A stretch of DNA of 64,000 nt from Escallonia rubra (taxonomy: Eukaryota > Streptophyta > Magnoliopsida > Escalloniales > Escalloniaceae), in assembly GCA_033065855.1 (NCBI GenBank), contig JAVXUO010002663.1, positions 310,001 through 374,000 of the forward strand, in the 5' to 3' direction. The stretch's first letter is position 1. Every line of letters starts with the position of its first letter. Both the position numbers and the translations under genes were made by a program. The notes beneath the pieces are model-generated. The model was not told the origin of the DNA, searched no databases, and saw nothing but the letters and a program-made list of their open reading frames with translations. Below are positions 1 to 11,042 of the stretch, piece by piece.

Positions 1-495
1 TCTGCTTGAGGCATGCATGATGGCATCACGGGATGTAGTGCATCAGCTACAGGAGGCGAAGATGTTGCAAGTCCTACCGCCAAGGGTCTAGATGATCGAG
101 GCGGCGGTGGTCGCGACACTGGGGCCTGAGCTGCGTCAAGAGCCAACCTAGGTCCAGAAGGTTGGACTGGTGCAATGGTTTGTTGGGAGGCCATCGCATG
201 TATGGATTTTTGCATTTCCATGATGGTTGTCATAAGAATGGCTTGCGAGTCTTGTAGGTTGGCTATAGTGGGCGTAAACTGCTGGATGGCCGCATTAACT
301 GCAACTTGTATGTCAGGTGCGGTAGCTAGTGGCTGGTATTGGAGACACATGGCACTAGTCCTTTCTTGTTCACCGAGGTGATCCTCCTCTTGCACGGTGT
401 GGATGAGGCCTTGGCAGGTGGCCCTCATCACTCTTCGTTGTATAGGCACAGAGACTGAGTGTGGAAGATAAGCAGACTGCAATACGATGCTCACC
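1..495 (-). pseudogene. gag 5' remnant of Ty3 retrotransposon A
   Basis: This stretch lies just inside the primer-binding site of element A and reads on the minus strand. By eye it matches the gag 5' region of the element at 40.5-42.3 kb: the segment near 440-490 and the segment near 42260-42310 are nearly identical, and more scattered matches continue toward position 1. No long open frame survives. Gag would encode the capsid-like protein that packages element RNA. The rest of the element lies beyond the left edge of the window. The assignment rests on similarity to the better preserved copy, not on a domain in this fragment. Confidence 0.7.
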
Positions 496-513
496 TCCCC
501 AGCTGAGTCGTCA
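496..513 (-). other. primer-binding site (tRNA-Arg type) of element A
   Basis: On the minus strand this reads TGACGACTCAGCTGGGGA. It sits 3 nt inside the LTR end. It differs at two positions from the intact site at 42310-42327, which is complementary to the 3' end of plant tRNA-Arg(ACG) as I recall that tRNA. The position, directly after the LTR and before gag, is as expected for a reverse-transcription primer site. Confidence 0.7.
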
Positions 514-516
514 AAA

Positions 517-3078
517 TGATGCCAAGGAAAGGAGGTTTGTACCTACATGGAGGTGCCACAAAGGCTGCAGTCCGAGTCAGCTTCCAAGTATGCAACGTGA
601 GAGACAGTGAGGGCGGAGTAAGGGCAGAGAACAAGGCTTCCCAGAGAGGCCGTGAGGAGTGGCAGTGCTGCGAAGGCAAGGCTAAGACGAACAGGGCCGG
701 CAGTCGACAGTCCAAGTCAGGGTCCGAGTCGGGGTCCAATGTTACGGTCCAAAGTCACGGTCCAAAGTTATGTCCAATTTTGTGTTTCTCTCTCTAGAAT
801 CCAAGAGCTCTCAAATTCTAGAGTGAGAAAGTGATTTTGTGAGAAATGAGCCAAAAGTCCCTTTTTGAGTCATAAAGTTCACTATTTATATGAAACAGTG
901 TGCTTATGTCATAAAGTGCCACATGTCGTCCCCTGGGAGTGACATGTCACCAGGGGGTCCCAAAATACAAGTTCTCAGTTGGACTGTCGGTTCCCAAATT
1001 CGCGTTGCCTGCCTCGCACAGCGTCGCTCTACCTGTCTAAGAAGACTGACCACACCATGACAGCATGATCAGAGTAAGCCCGTTGCCCCAGCCACCGATC
1101 CAAGCCCTTACTGAATCCCACAAGGTGCGTCAAGAGACGCGCAGAGAACCTGACAGTTGTGAGGGTTGCCCCTGTAGCCAACTGCCAGGCGGACTAGGCG
1201 CGATGCCCTCCAAGGACCTACTCCCGTCCCGAAGTGACCCATGGATCATTGTCCTGGTGGTGTCGACGATCAACAGTAACATGAGTGGACATGGTCGCAA
1301 CTCAGTGCCTAGTGTCATGCAAGTCACCCCAGGCGGTAATAGCTTTGTGGTACGTGATGGGGCACTACGAACGGAGCCCCCCGTGATGATGACGGCGATG
1401 GCTTTGTGGTAACGAGCCCATCCCGCTGCGAGGGGTCCTCGTGCCGGAGCCCCCCGTTATTATGACGGCGATGGCTTTGTGGTAACGAGCCCATCCTGTG
1501 GCGGCGATGACTTTGTGGTAACGAGTCCATCCCGCTGCGAGGGGTCCTCGTGCTGGAGCACTACGAATGGATCCCCCCGGAATAATGATGGTGATAGCTT
1601 TATGGTAACGAGTATATCCCGTGGCGGCGATGGCTTTGTGGCAACGAGCCCATCCCGCTGCGAGGGGTCCTTGTGCAGGAGCACTACGAACGGAGCCCCC
1701 TGGAAGCATGTAACATGATTGTGGCGCATGGGCGCGGTGCCTACAGCACGAGACATGATTGTGGCGCACGGGCGCGATGTCCAAAGGCATGAGACATGAT
1801 TGTGGCGCGTGGGCGACGACCGTCGCGAGACAATACCTGGTGCCGGGGCACGTATCATTGAAGTGGTGCACGGGCGCGGTGACGAACGTCGCAGAGACGA
1901 TACCTGGTGCCGGGGCACGTATGGTGCACATGCACGGCGACCAGCGTCGCGGAGACAACACTTGGGTGCCGGGGCACGTGTTATGAAAGTGGCACATGGG
2001 TGCAGTGACGAACATCGCAGAGACAATACATGGTGCCGGGCCACATATCATGGAAGTGGCACACGGGCACGGCGACGAGCGTCGCGGAGACGGCGCACGG
2101 GCACGGCGACGAGCGTCGCGGAGACGGCGCACGGGCGCGCGTCGGGTGTTCCGAAGATGGGATTTGAGTTGAGTGTGCCAGTTATAACAAGATAATGAAT
2201 GCAACATGTAGTAATGACAAATTTGGGAGTGATGGTATGCGATCGTCGACGACGGGTCATTCGGCGGTAGCGTGCAACTTTGGGCGACGGGCATCGCGGG
2301 ACGATGCGCGGTCATGGGTGACGGACGTCGTGAGGTTGATGTACAATAGATATTGCGAGGTTGATGTACGAATGTCCATAAACATCTTGGAGGTGCAAAG
2401 ACTCGAGAAAACAAGTGCGCAGGAGGGGAGCCCATATGCCAAAAATTGGGGGGAGGCCGAGGCCGACCCTAGGGGGTTGCCAAGGCCAATGGCCAACTCC
2501 CATGAAAGGAGGCCAAGGCCACTCCCCCTTTCGGTGAACTTTGAGCACGCCGACGGTAGGTGTTTTGATGGGCAATGACGAATTCGGAAGTTGCGTTACG
2601 ACGAACGTGTTGATGTGAATCATACCCATGTGACGAACAAGGTGTCAAAGTCACATACAAAGCGAACAAAATGTGAAAAAGGACTTTGTGCGAAAAGTGA
2701 ACAGTCGGGCATGGGAAGGGCAAGGTAACCCCCATGGGAGGCCGAGGCTGACCCATAGGTTTGGAGGAGGCCGAGGCCGACCCCATGGGGTTGGCCAAGG
2801 CCTTTGCCCCTTGACCTCGTTGCTCCGGTTGCGCCGTCGTTCGATATTTTTGGTGAAAAGATGCTCGGGTGGTCTCAGTGTGACAATCGTGCTACCGTGA
2901 GTGACGTCAACGTGAAATAAATCGTGCCTCAGTCATGCACAAGGCGCGTGGAGCAAAAAATGCATGTGGCTTGAGCGGTTCGATGCGTTGGAAATTTGAC
3001 CGTTGAATCTGTAGACGTGTTTGCGCGAAGCGGGACTCCCAGTGGGCCCTTGGGTCCGACCAAGATAGGTTGGGAACA
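517..3078 (-). repeat. 5' LTR of Ty3 element A
   Basis: On the minus strand this LTR begins TGTTCCCAACC (at 3078) and ends TTGGCATCA (at 517), giving the usual TG...CA ends. Both ends match the LTRs at 35548-37829 and 42331-44649. A TATAAATAG motif on the minus strand (882-890) could be the LTR promoter. The middle differs from the LTRs of element C: it holds a different tandem array (about 1373-1705) and GC-rich repeats (1715-2130). Repeats of the GGCCGAGGCCGACCC type (about 2440-2530 and 2730-2800) are shared with C. The LTR is inserted in the 5' LTR of element B; the base after it, 3079, resumes B sequence. Confidence 0.85.
1373..1705. repeat. degenerate tandem array inside LTR A
   Basis: A module of roughly 70-100 bp recurs. 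Its core on the plus strand is GGCGATGGCTTTGTGGTAAC followed by a segment around CCATCCCGCTGCGAGGGG. At least four related copies are visible (near 1393, 1462, 1501 and 1625), with unequal spacing. The array is absent from the LTRs at 35.5-37.8 and 42.3-44.6 kb, so A belongs to a distinct subfamily. Confidence 0.75.
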
Positions 3079-4322
3079 ATGCCAAACTCTGAACTGTGTA
3101 TTGCTATCAGTATGTTATTACCCAGAAAACTCTAACATTGAACCTGAATCGATTATTTAAAAATCTTGTGACGCTCGCATGTATTGCATGCCGAGCAACT
3201 TTGATAATTATTTGTCTTCGTTCTTCTAAATTGTTGTGTCAAAATCTGATAACTATTCGCAGTCGTTTCGCTGTTTATTTGTGATTTTCTTCTGGAATTT
3301 CGAATGATGACTTATCCGGTATATTATGGTTATTAAAATTCGATCTGATTCTGGTAAATTGAGCTCATTGATATTGTTGACTTTTCTGTGTGAACTTGGG
3401 TTTCTGTTCTGTGGAAGGGCGTAATAAGACTGGTCTGAATCCTGCATGAGACGCAGGCTAGTACCCAAGTGGACTAGTAATTATTTTGGTACATCATGCA
3501 TGTGTACACTCTGTTAGCTTGCCAGAATGGCATTGCAATCGCCCAGGATCAACGTTAATTTTTTATTTTATCTGCTCTGTATATTGTCGTGACTGTTACG
3601 GAAATGACTGGAAAGTATTCTCTGAAATAATTTGTGCTCGTGTTGAAATCTTTTTGAGAAATCTTCAGTGTATTTTGGAAGGAACTGTCTCAGATGATCT
3701 GTGTACGTTTTGAAATCCTTTGGAAAACCATCATCGTATTTTGGAATGATGGTTTTGAAGATCATCTTTTATTGATCGTTTTGAAACCTATCGTGATTGT
3801 ATTTGTCTGTTTTGGTATTTATTTATGATGAATTTTGATCCTATTTGGAAATTTTTGAGTTTTTGTCCATTTGAAGTATTCTAGAAATCTTCGTTAGTTG
3901 GATTCTTGGAACCGTTCGGTAATTTTTTTGTTGGTTCTTGTACGACCTTACTGATCTCTTAAAAGTTCATTCTTCGTTTGATTCCTTTCTGTAGGTTTTG
4001 ATCAACAGTAGATTGCTTGGGAATGGGGTTTAAAGTCTTAGTGAGATTCCGATGAGCCCATCACCACTGTATAGTAAGACCCACGTGTGGGTCGGTATTG
4101 TCAACTCGTTCTATAAGGACTCGAGTTTGTAAGGAACCTAGGTCTTAAAAGTTCAAGTTTAAGCAGTTTTGTAATATTGTATGTGAATGATCGAAGTTGA
4201 TATCAGATTAAATGTTTTGGAGTATTTGTTAGTGAACAAGTCTGACAAGTTTGATGTGATCCGGTAGGTTAACGCCCCTGGAGTTTGGGGCGATGGAGCT
4301 CTGAATTTCCTGGGGCGTTACA
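3079..4322 (+). repeat. 3' part of the 5' LTR of element B
   Basis: This segment is nearly identical to 9802-11042, the end of the 3' LTR, apart from scattered substitutions and small indels (for example extra bases near 10091). It ends in GGGGCGTTACA, directly before a tRNA-Met primer-binding site, so it is the end of a 5' LTR. The upstream part was separated by the insertion of element A at 3078/3079 and lies outside the window. The differences between the two LTRs suggest the insertion is not recent. Confidence 0.88.
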
Positions 4323-4324
4323 GT

Positions 4325-4336
4325 TGGTATCAGAGC
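4325..4336 (+). other. primer-binding site, initiator tRNA-Met
   Basis: TGGTATCAGAGC lies 2 nt after the 5' LTR end. It is the standard plant retrotransposon primer site complementary to the 3' end of initiator tRNA-Met. It fixes the orientation of element B as plus strand and the end of its 5' LTR. Confidence 0.93.
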
Positions 4337-5832
4337 AGTTCGGTCTTGTGGTATTTAGAGCTTAAGTATATGATCTGTAGGCACAGAACCATATAGCATA
4401 GGTAACACGATTTTGTTGAATTGTATTCTGATTAATGAGAGTGTTAAGAAGTCTGCCTTTGGCTGGTCATTGTGTCGTTCTTTAGACCTGTGTTGATATA
4501 ACCCTGATAACTGTTTATTGTATTAAAGTGGTCTGCACTCGGAGCATTGGCAGTGGAGATGTTACGGAAGGCCTAGAGGTCCCCGATAGACGAGATTCCA
4601 ACAGTCCTACATAAGATGAGCAGGGATTCTTCCCGGTATCGGAAAGACTTAACCAGACAATTTTTAAATTGGGCAATGTACTGTATGGAGATTTTATGAC
4701 TGTAGAGGGGCATTTCTATCTAATAGGGGGACTGTAAAACCTAGGACTGATGGTTGCAATTCCGAACACTATGAAACCCGATTCTGACTTGATGATCTAG
4801 AATCTGGCAACCGGCAGTAAGGAGGACCGAATCTGGTTTAACCATAACCGTAACCTCGAGATAAGAGTATCTTGGGTGGTCTTAACATGTGAAATGACTG
4901 TCTACAAGAGGTTGTTGGACCCTATAGGGACAACGAACTGGATTAAAAAAATAGGAAAACAAATGAGCAACTGATTGTAGTGGGCGATAAAAGGTTGAAT
5001 TACTGTATATGAACTGAGGGATGAGGCTGATCAGGGGTAGGAAATGATAACGAGGAGTCTGAATTATCAGCAATTGCTTGATGTCACATGGGAACAGTTT
5101 GGACCTATTTGATTTAAGACACCCGGGCACGCAGCGAGACCATAGTGGTTATAGTTTTCTGGCGTTCTGTGAAGTGTACGCATAGCCGTAAGTATGCAAT
5201 AATAGCTATGTTAAAGTAACACGCCTCTCGGTGATGAACTTGGTAATAATTTAGACTCGTTGTTTTGAGGTCTTGGAGTGTGCAGTGAAAGCGTAGTGGC
5301 TACAATTTTGCTGTCTGTTGTGAGGTGTAAGTACTTATATGAATTGGTTACCCTACTCAGGTTAGCCTTGGTAAACCGCAGGTCAGGCGTGACCATCGTT
5401 TAATATTTTAGTATGTCTTGATCTTAGAGTTGAGCTTACAGTCATAAGAAAATTGTGCAACTGATGAGATCTTTGATGTAGCATCAGCATAAGATAGGGA
5501 AAATCTATCGTATTAGAGCTTGAATTAATCTGTTTGATATGCACGGGATTCGGAGTGGTGTAGGCTCTGCTCAGTGGGTTGTGTACCCGTTAGGCCATCG
5601 TTCGAGAAGTCTGGAAAAGTTAGAGCGAAGTGTTGGTCGGACAGGGTTTCGGTTCAGTATTACGATTTAAATATAAATGGTTGCGTTCGAGTATTCGTGG
5701 AATATGAATTTGGATACAAAAGTTAGAGGTAGCTCAGCTACGATATGGTAGTTGTCAGAGTGACGCCGCAAAAGTGTAGTGCCTATGCATTATGGGATAT
5801 CCGCGAACAAATTTCGAGGACGAAATTTCTAT

Positions 5833-5844
5833 AAGGGGGAAGAA
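5833..5844 (+). other. polypurine tract of element B
   Basis: AAGGGGGAAGAA lies immediately before the 3' LTR start TGTAATATCC. This is the expected plus-strand primer position for reverse transcription and it defines the LTR start at 5845. Confidence 0.85.
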
Positions 5845-8134
5845 TGTAATATCCTGAACTTTGAGAGATGGTTAAAATTACCATCGGTGCTCCGAAAAAT
5901 AGACGGGCATTAAATTTGAGCAATGCTCGAGTATTAGTAGAGTGTCAGAGCTTAAAAGAACTTAGGGGCAAAAATGTAAATTTTGAAATGTTCAAGGGCA
6001 TTTTCGTAATTTTGAAAAACTGTGGGGGCATAATTGTAAATTATGATTTTAGTGATAAAAAATAATGAAATGAGTGACAATATATGTTTTAGGGGGGGTC
6101 ATTTAATTAAACTAATGGAGGTTAGAATAAAATTTGGGTTATTATGCGATTATGAAAATTTGTGGGGGTTAAGTTGTAATTTTTACAAGTTTGAGGGTCT
6201 TTGTGTGAATATGTAAAGTATGGGATCAATTGTGTAATATAAAAATAATCTAGAAACCTTGTTTTTTTTAGAGTTTTGACACCCCTTCCTTGGTCAATGA
6301 CTAAGCTAGGCTTCGTTTGACAAAACTTTTTTTTGGTTTTCAGTTTTTAAAAAGCAGCTTAATTTTTTTTTTTTTACAAAAACAAGTGGGTGTTTGATAA
6401 CCCTTTTTTTTTAGGTTTTTTTTTTTGGTGTTTGGTAACCATTTTTATTTTGACTTTTTTTTTTGTGGTTTGCGGTGGCAATGGTCGACGGTGATGGTCG
6501 CCAGCGGCCGGCGGTGGCTGCCGGCGGTGGGAGGGTGGTGGTGGTGGTTTAAAAAAAAAACCATTGGAGTTTTTTTTTTTTACTCTTCAGTTTAAAAACT
6601 GATTTTTTAAATTGGAAAAGGAAAAAAAAAATGGTTACTAAACGTATTTTTTTTTTCCAATTTTTAAAACTGAAAAAAAAAAAGAGTGGCCTCTAAAGAA
6701 TTGTTTAAATATTGGATGAGATAACGAAGCCTCGGGTGGAAGAAGAGAAAGAAAAAAAAAGAGAAGTGTACCTTTCCATTTCGGCAAAGGAACAAGAAAA
6801 CAGAGAACTAAACAGAGAGAAGAGAAGAACAGCAGAACAAAGAAAAGAAAATGGAGCGGGAAGAACAAACAGAAACAGATGAGAAGAGCAAACTCAGTAG
6901 AAGAATCTAAGAATAAGAGAAAGATTGGGAAAAGGTTTCCAATGGGTAATCCCCTCATCATCAAGTGTAATTGTTGGTTTAAATTAGTGTGTGATCGTGT
7001 GTATTATGCCGTGTAAGAGAGGAGGGGCTTCGGCTGGGATTTCAGTGGGTGATTGTGTATATATATATGTGTGTGTGTTATAATATGTAATTGAGAGTGA
7101 TTTAAGGTGTGTTAGGTGAAGAGTGTGTGTGCATATAACTGTGTGTTCTTGCGGAAAAAGAAAAGTGTGTTTTGGTGTGGGGGGTTACGGGTATGGGGTT
7201 AGGAGGTGAGATTGTGTGTAATTTTAGGGTTTTTGAGAGTGGTTGTGCGAAAGTGTGGGTATGAAGAAGTTGTGTGTAGGTTAGTGTGTGCCGAGAGTGT
7301 ATTTTAGTGTGTGCCGTGAGTATGCGTGCGTGCGTGTGTGTGTGTTTTACAGGTGTGAGCGTGTGTGTGTATATATGTTCAATCATGTATTAGTGTGCGA
7401 TTATATGAAGTTAATGAGTGATTGAGGTGTTTGATGGGTGTAGTAGGTGTAGTGAAGGTGGTATGGAGTGGAGTTGATTTCGGCAGAAGAAGAAGGTTGA
7501 AGAAAGTGTGTACTTTTAACGTGAAATAGTGTGTGCCACGATTTGAATAGTAACCGTTATTGTCGCTAAAATTGGAAAATTAATTTAGGCAAATTTAATC
7601 CGAATTTTTATAAATCTTTAGAGACAAAATTAGACAAAGTCCAAAACTGTAACCCCAAATATTTTTATGAGACCTACGCTCTGGAATGTTTCGCGAATTT
7701 TCAGTGTCCGCGAAGGGTATTAAATCAGAGTATCAATTAAGCGAAAGTCCGAATTTATTTAACCTAGTAAACAGAGTTATTTTAATCTAATTTTTTTTTT
7801 TGAAAACCTTATTTTAATGATATGTTTCATATTATAAAATTCCGTACCATTCCGAGACCGATAGATATTTTTCGCGGAACTGGCCTTTTAGCGATCGGTC
7901 CGGACACCGATTCAGGCTTTTCGGATGAAATTTTTTTAAAATGCTTTTGGGTAAATTACACTAACCCTCTAAGGTTTACACCCAGTTCTCACCTAAGACC
8001 CTGAGGTTCAATTTAAACAATTAACACTCCAGTATTGAGAATTGGTTCCAATTAGACCCAAAATCGTTTTTCCGTTTAAACAGAAGTGGATGACCGTCCA
8101 CCTTGAGGGGCATTTTGGGTAACCAAAATTTTAT

Positions 8135-8158
8135 ACTCTCTCTCTCTCTCTGTCTCCG

Positions 8159-8197
<39 letters not shown>

Positions 8198-8199
8198 CC

Positions 8200-8243
<44 letters not shown>
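8135..8243 (+). repeat. (CT)n then (CA)n microsatellite
   Basis: A pyrimidine (CT)n tract broken by two TGTCTCCGT interruptions runs into about 11 CA units. It lies at the inner edge of the left inverted repeat of the MULE. Confidence 0.95.
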
Positions 8244-8244
<1 letters not shown>

Positions 8245-8309
8245 TCTCACACGCACGACTGAAACAGAGACTCACCCAAGGTGGTGTCCCCTCCCTACCG
8301 CCACCCTTC

Positions 8310-8548
8310 TCCCTGTACACATCATCTTCAATCCCCGCAGTGGCATCATCCCAATCCCTCAAGAACCCATCCCAGTTTTTCATCCTCGCACCTAAAACGG
8401 CATCCAAAATCTCGTGCAGCCTGATAATTCGACGGCTCACACGCCGCCTTAGCTCCCTCACAGTCGGATCAACCTCCGACATTGAGTCAGCCTCAACAAC
8501 ATCTCCATGAGCGCCTCGTTCATCTTGACCCTCTCATGGGCGTCAGTG
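8310..8548 (-). pseudogene. captured BAG-domain gene fragment (frameshifted)
   Basis: Read on the minus strand, one frame gives DAHERVKMNEALMEMLLRL (about 8545-8489). A second frame continues with SEVDPTVRELRRRVSRRII and RLHEILDAVLG. Joined, they follow the plant BAG pattern of ...LM.LLLRLDSV.GVD..VR..RK...R....LQE..DAI, with one base apparently missing near 8485-8490. BAG proteins are Hsp70 co-chaperones whose three-helix domain binds the ATPase domain. Only this domain is present, with no start codon or exon structure, so I call it a captured fragment inside the MULE, not a gene. The family call is by pattern recognition and a profile search would settle it. Confidence 0.6.
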
Positions 8549-11042
8549 AGAAGTGCATCCCCAGTTTCCTGTCATTGGATCAGGTGCTCGAAGTGGGTCA
8601 TTTACAGATTAATTGGTGGTGCTGGCAACGGCAAATTGGTGGTGCTTATCTTCGCAGTAGAAGAATGACAATGCTATTTTTGGCGGTAGAGGAATGGTGG
8701 TGCTAATGGGTATGGTGTTGGCGACGTCGATTGGTGGTGCTGGTGTGTGTGTGTGTGTGTGGCAAATCTGTGTGTGATTGTGGGTCTAAACTGGTGAGCA
8801 TTTACGGTAGCGGATGGTGGTGGTGGTGTTTTTCCTTGGGTTTTGTGGCGACCAAGAGAGAAGGTGCCCGCGGCGGTGGGTGAATATTAGGGGAGATGGT
8901 AGGAGAGAGGGGGAGGGGGCACCACTTTGTATGGGTGGGTTTTTGTTTCATTGAGAGAGAGAGACAGCGCAATAAATATTGGTTACCAAAAATGCCCCTC
9001 AAGGTGGACGGCCGTCCATCTTTATTTAAACGGAAAAACGATTTTGGGTCCAATTGGAACTAATTCCCAACGATGGGGTGTTAATTATTTAAATTGAAAC
9101 CTCAAGGTCTTAGGTGAGAGCCGGGTGTAAACCTCATGAGGTTTAGTGCAGTTTACCCAATGCTTTTTAGTCCAAAAATGACATCATGATGCTTAAAATA
9201 GTGTTTTAAGATATTTTTGAGATTTCCCGGTACTGAAAAACCCCAAGGGTATTTTGGTAATTTACCACCCCGAGGGGAGTATTTTGGTAATTTTACTCAT
9301 AAAGGGTATTTTTTGAGTAAAATTATATACAGTAAGGACATTTTAGTGATTTGGCTTACAGAAAGATTATTTTGATGATTTAAGTGTAATGAGGGGTATT
9401 TTGGTAATTTGACCTAAGAAAGGTATTTTTTGAGTAAATTTAATACAATAAGTTTATTTGGGTGATTCTACTTACGGGAAGACCGTTTGGGCGATTTGAG
9501 TCCGAGAGGGGCATTTTGATAATTTTACACACTAGGGGCATTTTGGTAATTTGGCATAACCGGTGAGGGAGGTTTATTTTGGGAGTATGCGTGAGTCTGT
9601 ATTAAGTTATAATATTTTGCTATAGTCTGTGTTCTAATGATTCGATTATTCCATTTAGGTTAAAGTTAAAGACTTCCGGTTAGATAATTTAGCTGCAGAT
9701 CCAGGTAAGTGATTCTATCTGAACCCTGGGTATGGACTTCGTCTGAACCCTTATTCTGATAACTCGTACTCCTAAGTACTCATTTGATCTACTCATGGCT
9801 AATGCCAAACTCTGAACTGTGTATTGCTATCAGTATGTTATTGCCCAGAAAACCCTAACATTGAACCTAAATCGATTATTTGGAAATCTTGTGATGCTCG
9901 CATGTATTGCATGCTGAGCAACTTTGATAATTATTTGTCTTCGTTCTTCTGAATTGTTGTGTCTAAATCTGATAACTATTTGCAATCGTTTCACTATTTA
10001 TTTGTGATTTTCTTCTGAAATTTCGAATGATGACTTATCCGATATATTATGGTTATTAAAATTCGATCTGATTCTGGTAAATTGAGCTCATGTTAATGCT
10101 CATTGATATTGTTGACTTAGGTTTTTGTTCTGTGGGAGGGTGTAATAAGGCTGGTTTGAATCCTGCATGAAACGCAGGCTAGTACCCAAGTGGACTAGTA
10201 ATTATTTTGGTACATCATGCATGTGTACACTCTGTTAGCTTGCCAGAATGACATTGCAATCGCCCAGGATCAACGTTGATTTTTTATTTTATCTGCTCTG
10301 TATATTGCCGTGACTGTTACGGAAATGACTGGAAAGTATTCTCTGAAATAATTTGTGCTCGCGTTGAAATCTTTTTGAGAAATCTTCAGTGTATTTTGGA
10401 AGGAACTGTTTCAGATGATCTTGTACGTTTTGAAATCCTTTGAAAAACCATCATCGTATTTTGGAATGATGGCTTTGAAGATCATCTTTTATTGATCATT
10501 TTGAAATCTATCGTGATTGTATTTGTCTATTTTAGTATTTATTTCTGATGAATTTTGATCCTATTTGGAAAATTTTGAGTTTTTGTCCGTTTGAAGTATT
10601 TTGGAAATCTTCGTCAGTTGGATTCTTGGAACCGTTCTGTAATTCTTTTGTTGGTCCTTGTACGACCTTACTGAGCTCTTAAAAGCTCATCCATCGTTTG
10701 ATTCCTTTCTGTAGGTTTTGATCAACAATAGATTGCTTGGGAATGGGGTTTAAAGTCTTAGTGAGATTCCGATGAGCCCATCACCACTGTATAGTAAGAC
10801 CCCTGTGTGGGTCGATATTGTCAACTCGTTCTATAAGGACTCGAGTTTGTAAAGAACCTAGGTCTTAAAAGTTCAAGTTTAAGCAATTTTGTAATATAGT
10901 ATGTGAAGGATCGAAGTTGATATCAGATTAAATGTTTTGGAGTATGTATTAGTGAACAGGTCTGACATGTTTGATGTGATCCGGTAGGTTAACGCCCCGG
11001 AAGTTCGGGGCGGCAGAGCTCCAAATTTCCGGGGGCGTTACA

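Larger units (their letters stand above)
4323..5844 (+). mobile_element. short degenerate internal region of LARD-like element B
   Basis: The region between the LTRs of element B is only about 1.5 kb. It has no open frame longer than about 80 codons and no gag or pol motif that I can recognise. Just before the 3' LTR a short frame reads as TNFEDEIS (about 5806-5830), which resembles the end of the polyprotein in plant Ty3 chromoviruses and hints at the parent lineage. With LTRs of about 4 kb and a nearly empty interior, the element looks like a large retrotransposon derivative (LARD). Such elements depend on proteins supplied by other elements. An alternative is an autonomous element that lost its coding part by deletion. 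Confidence 0.7.
7949..9158. mobile_element. Pack-MULE carrying a BAG gene fragment
   Basis: Terminal inverted repeats of about 190 bp (7949-8140 and 8970-9158) start GGGTAAATTACACT on the left and GGGTAAACTGCACT on the right (read inward). A perfect 9-bp target duplication, AATGCTTTT, flanks the element at 7940-7948 and 9159-9167. Long inverted repeats with a 9-bp duplication are diagnostic of Mutator-like elements. There is no transposase, so the element is non-autonomous. The interior carries a (CT)n/(CA)n tract and, on the minus strand, a piece of a BAG-domain gene. It is inserted in the 3' LTR of element B. Confidence 0.93.
5845..11042 (+). repeat. 3' LTR of element B, interrupted by a MULE
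   Basis: It starts TGTAATATCC right after the polypurine tract and ends GGGCGTTACA; the short inverted ends TGTAA/TTACA are visible. The last 1.24 kb duplicates 3079-4322. The total is 5198 bp, or about 3.98 kb once the inserted MULE (7949-9158) and one target-site copy are removed. Several stretches are AT-rich with long T or A runs (6350-6680), and 7060-7380 is rich in GT. There is no coding capacity of its own. The 5' LTR counterpart of 5845-9801 is outside the window. Confidence 0.85.

Noticed and set aside
1365..2435. Long minus-strand frame (356 codons) across LTR A
   Set aside because: It runs through GC-rich tandem repeats of an LTR; the composition is repetitive with no domain. It is an artefact of repeat periodicity.
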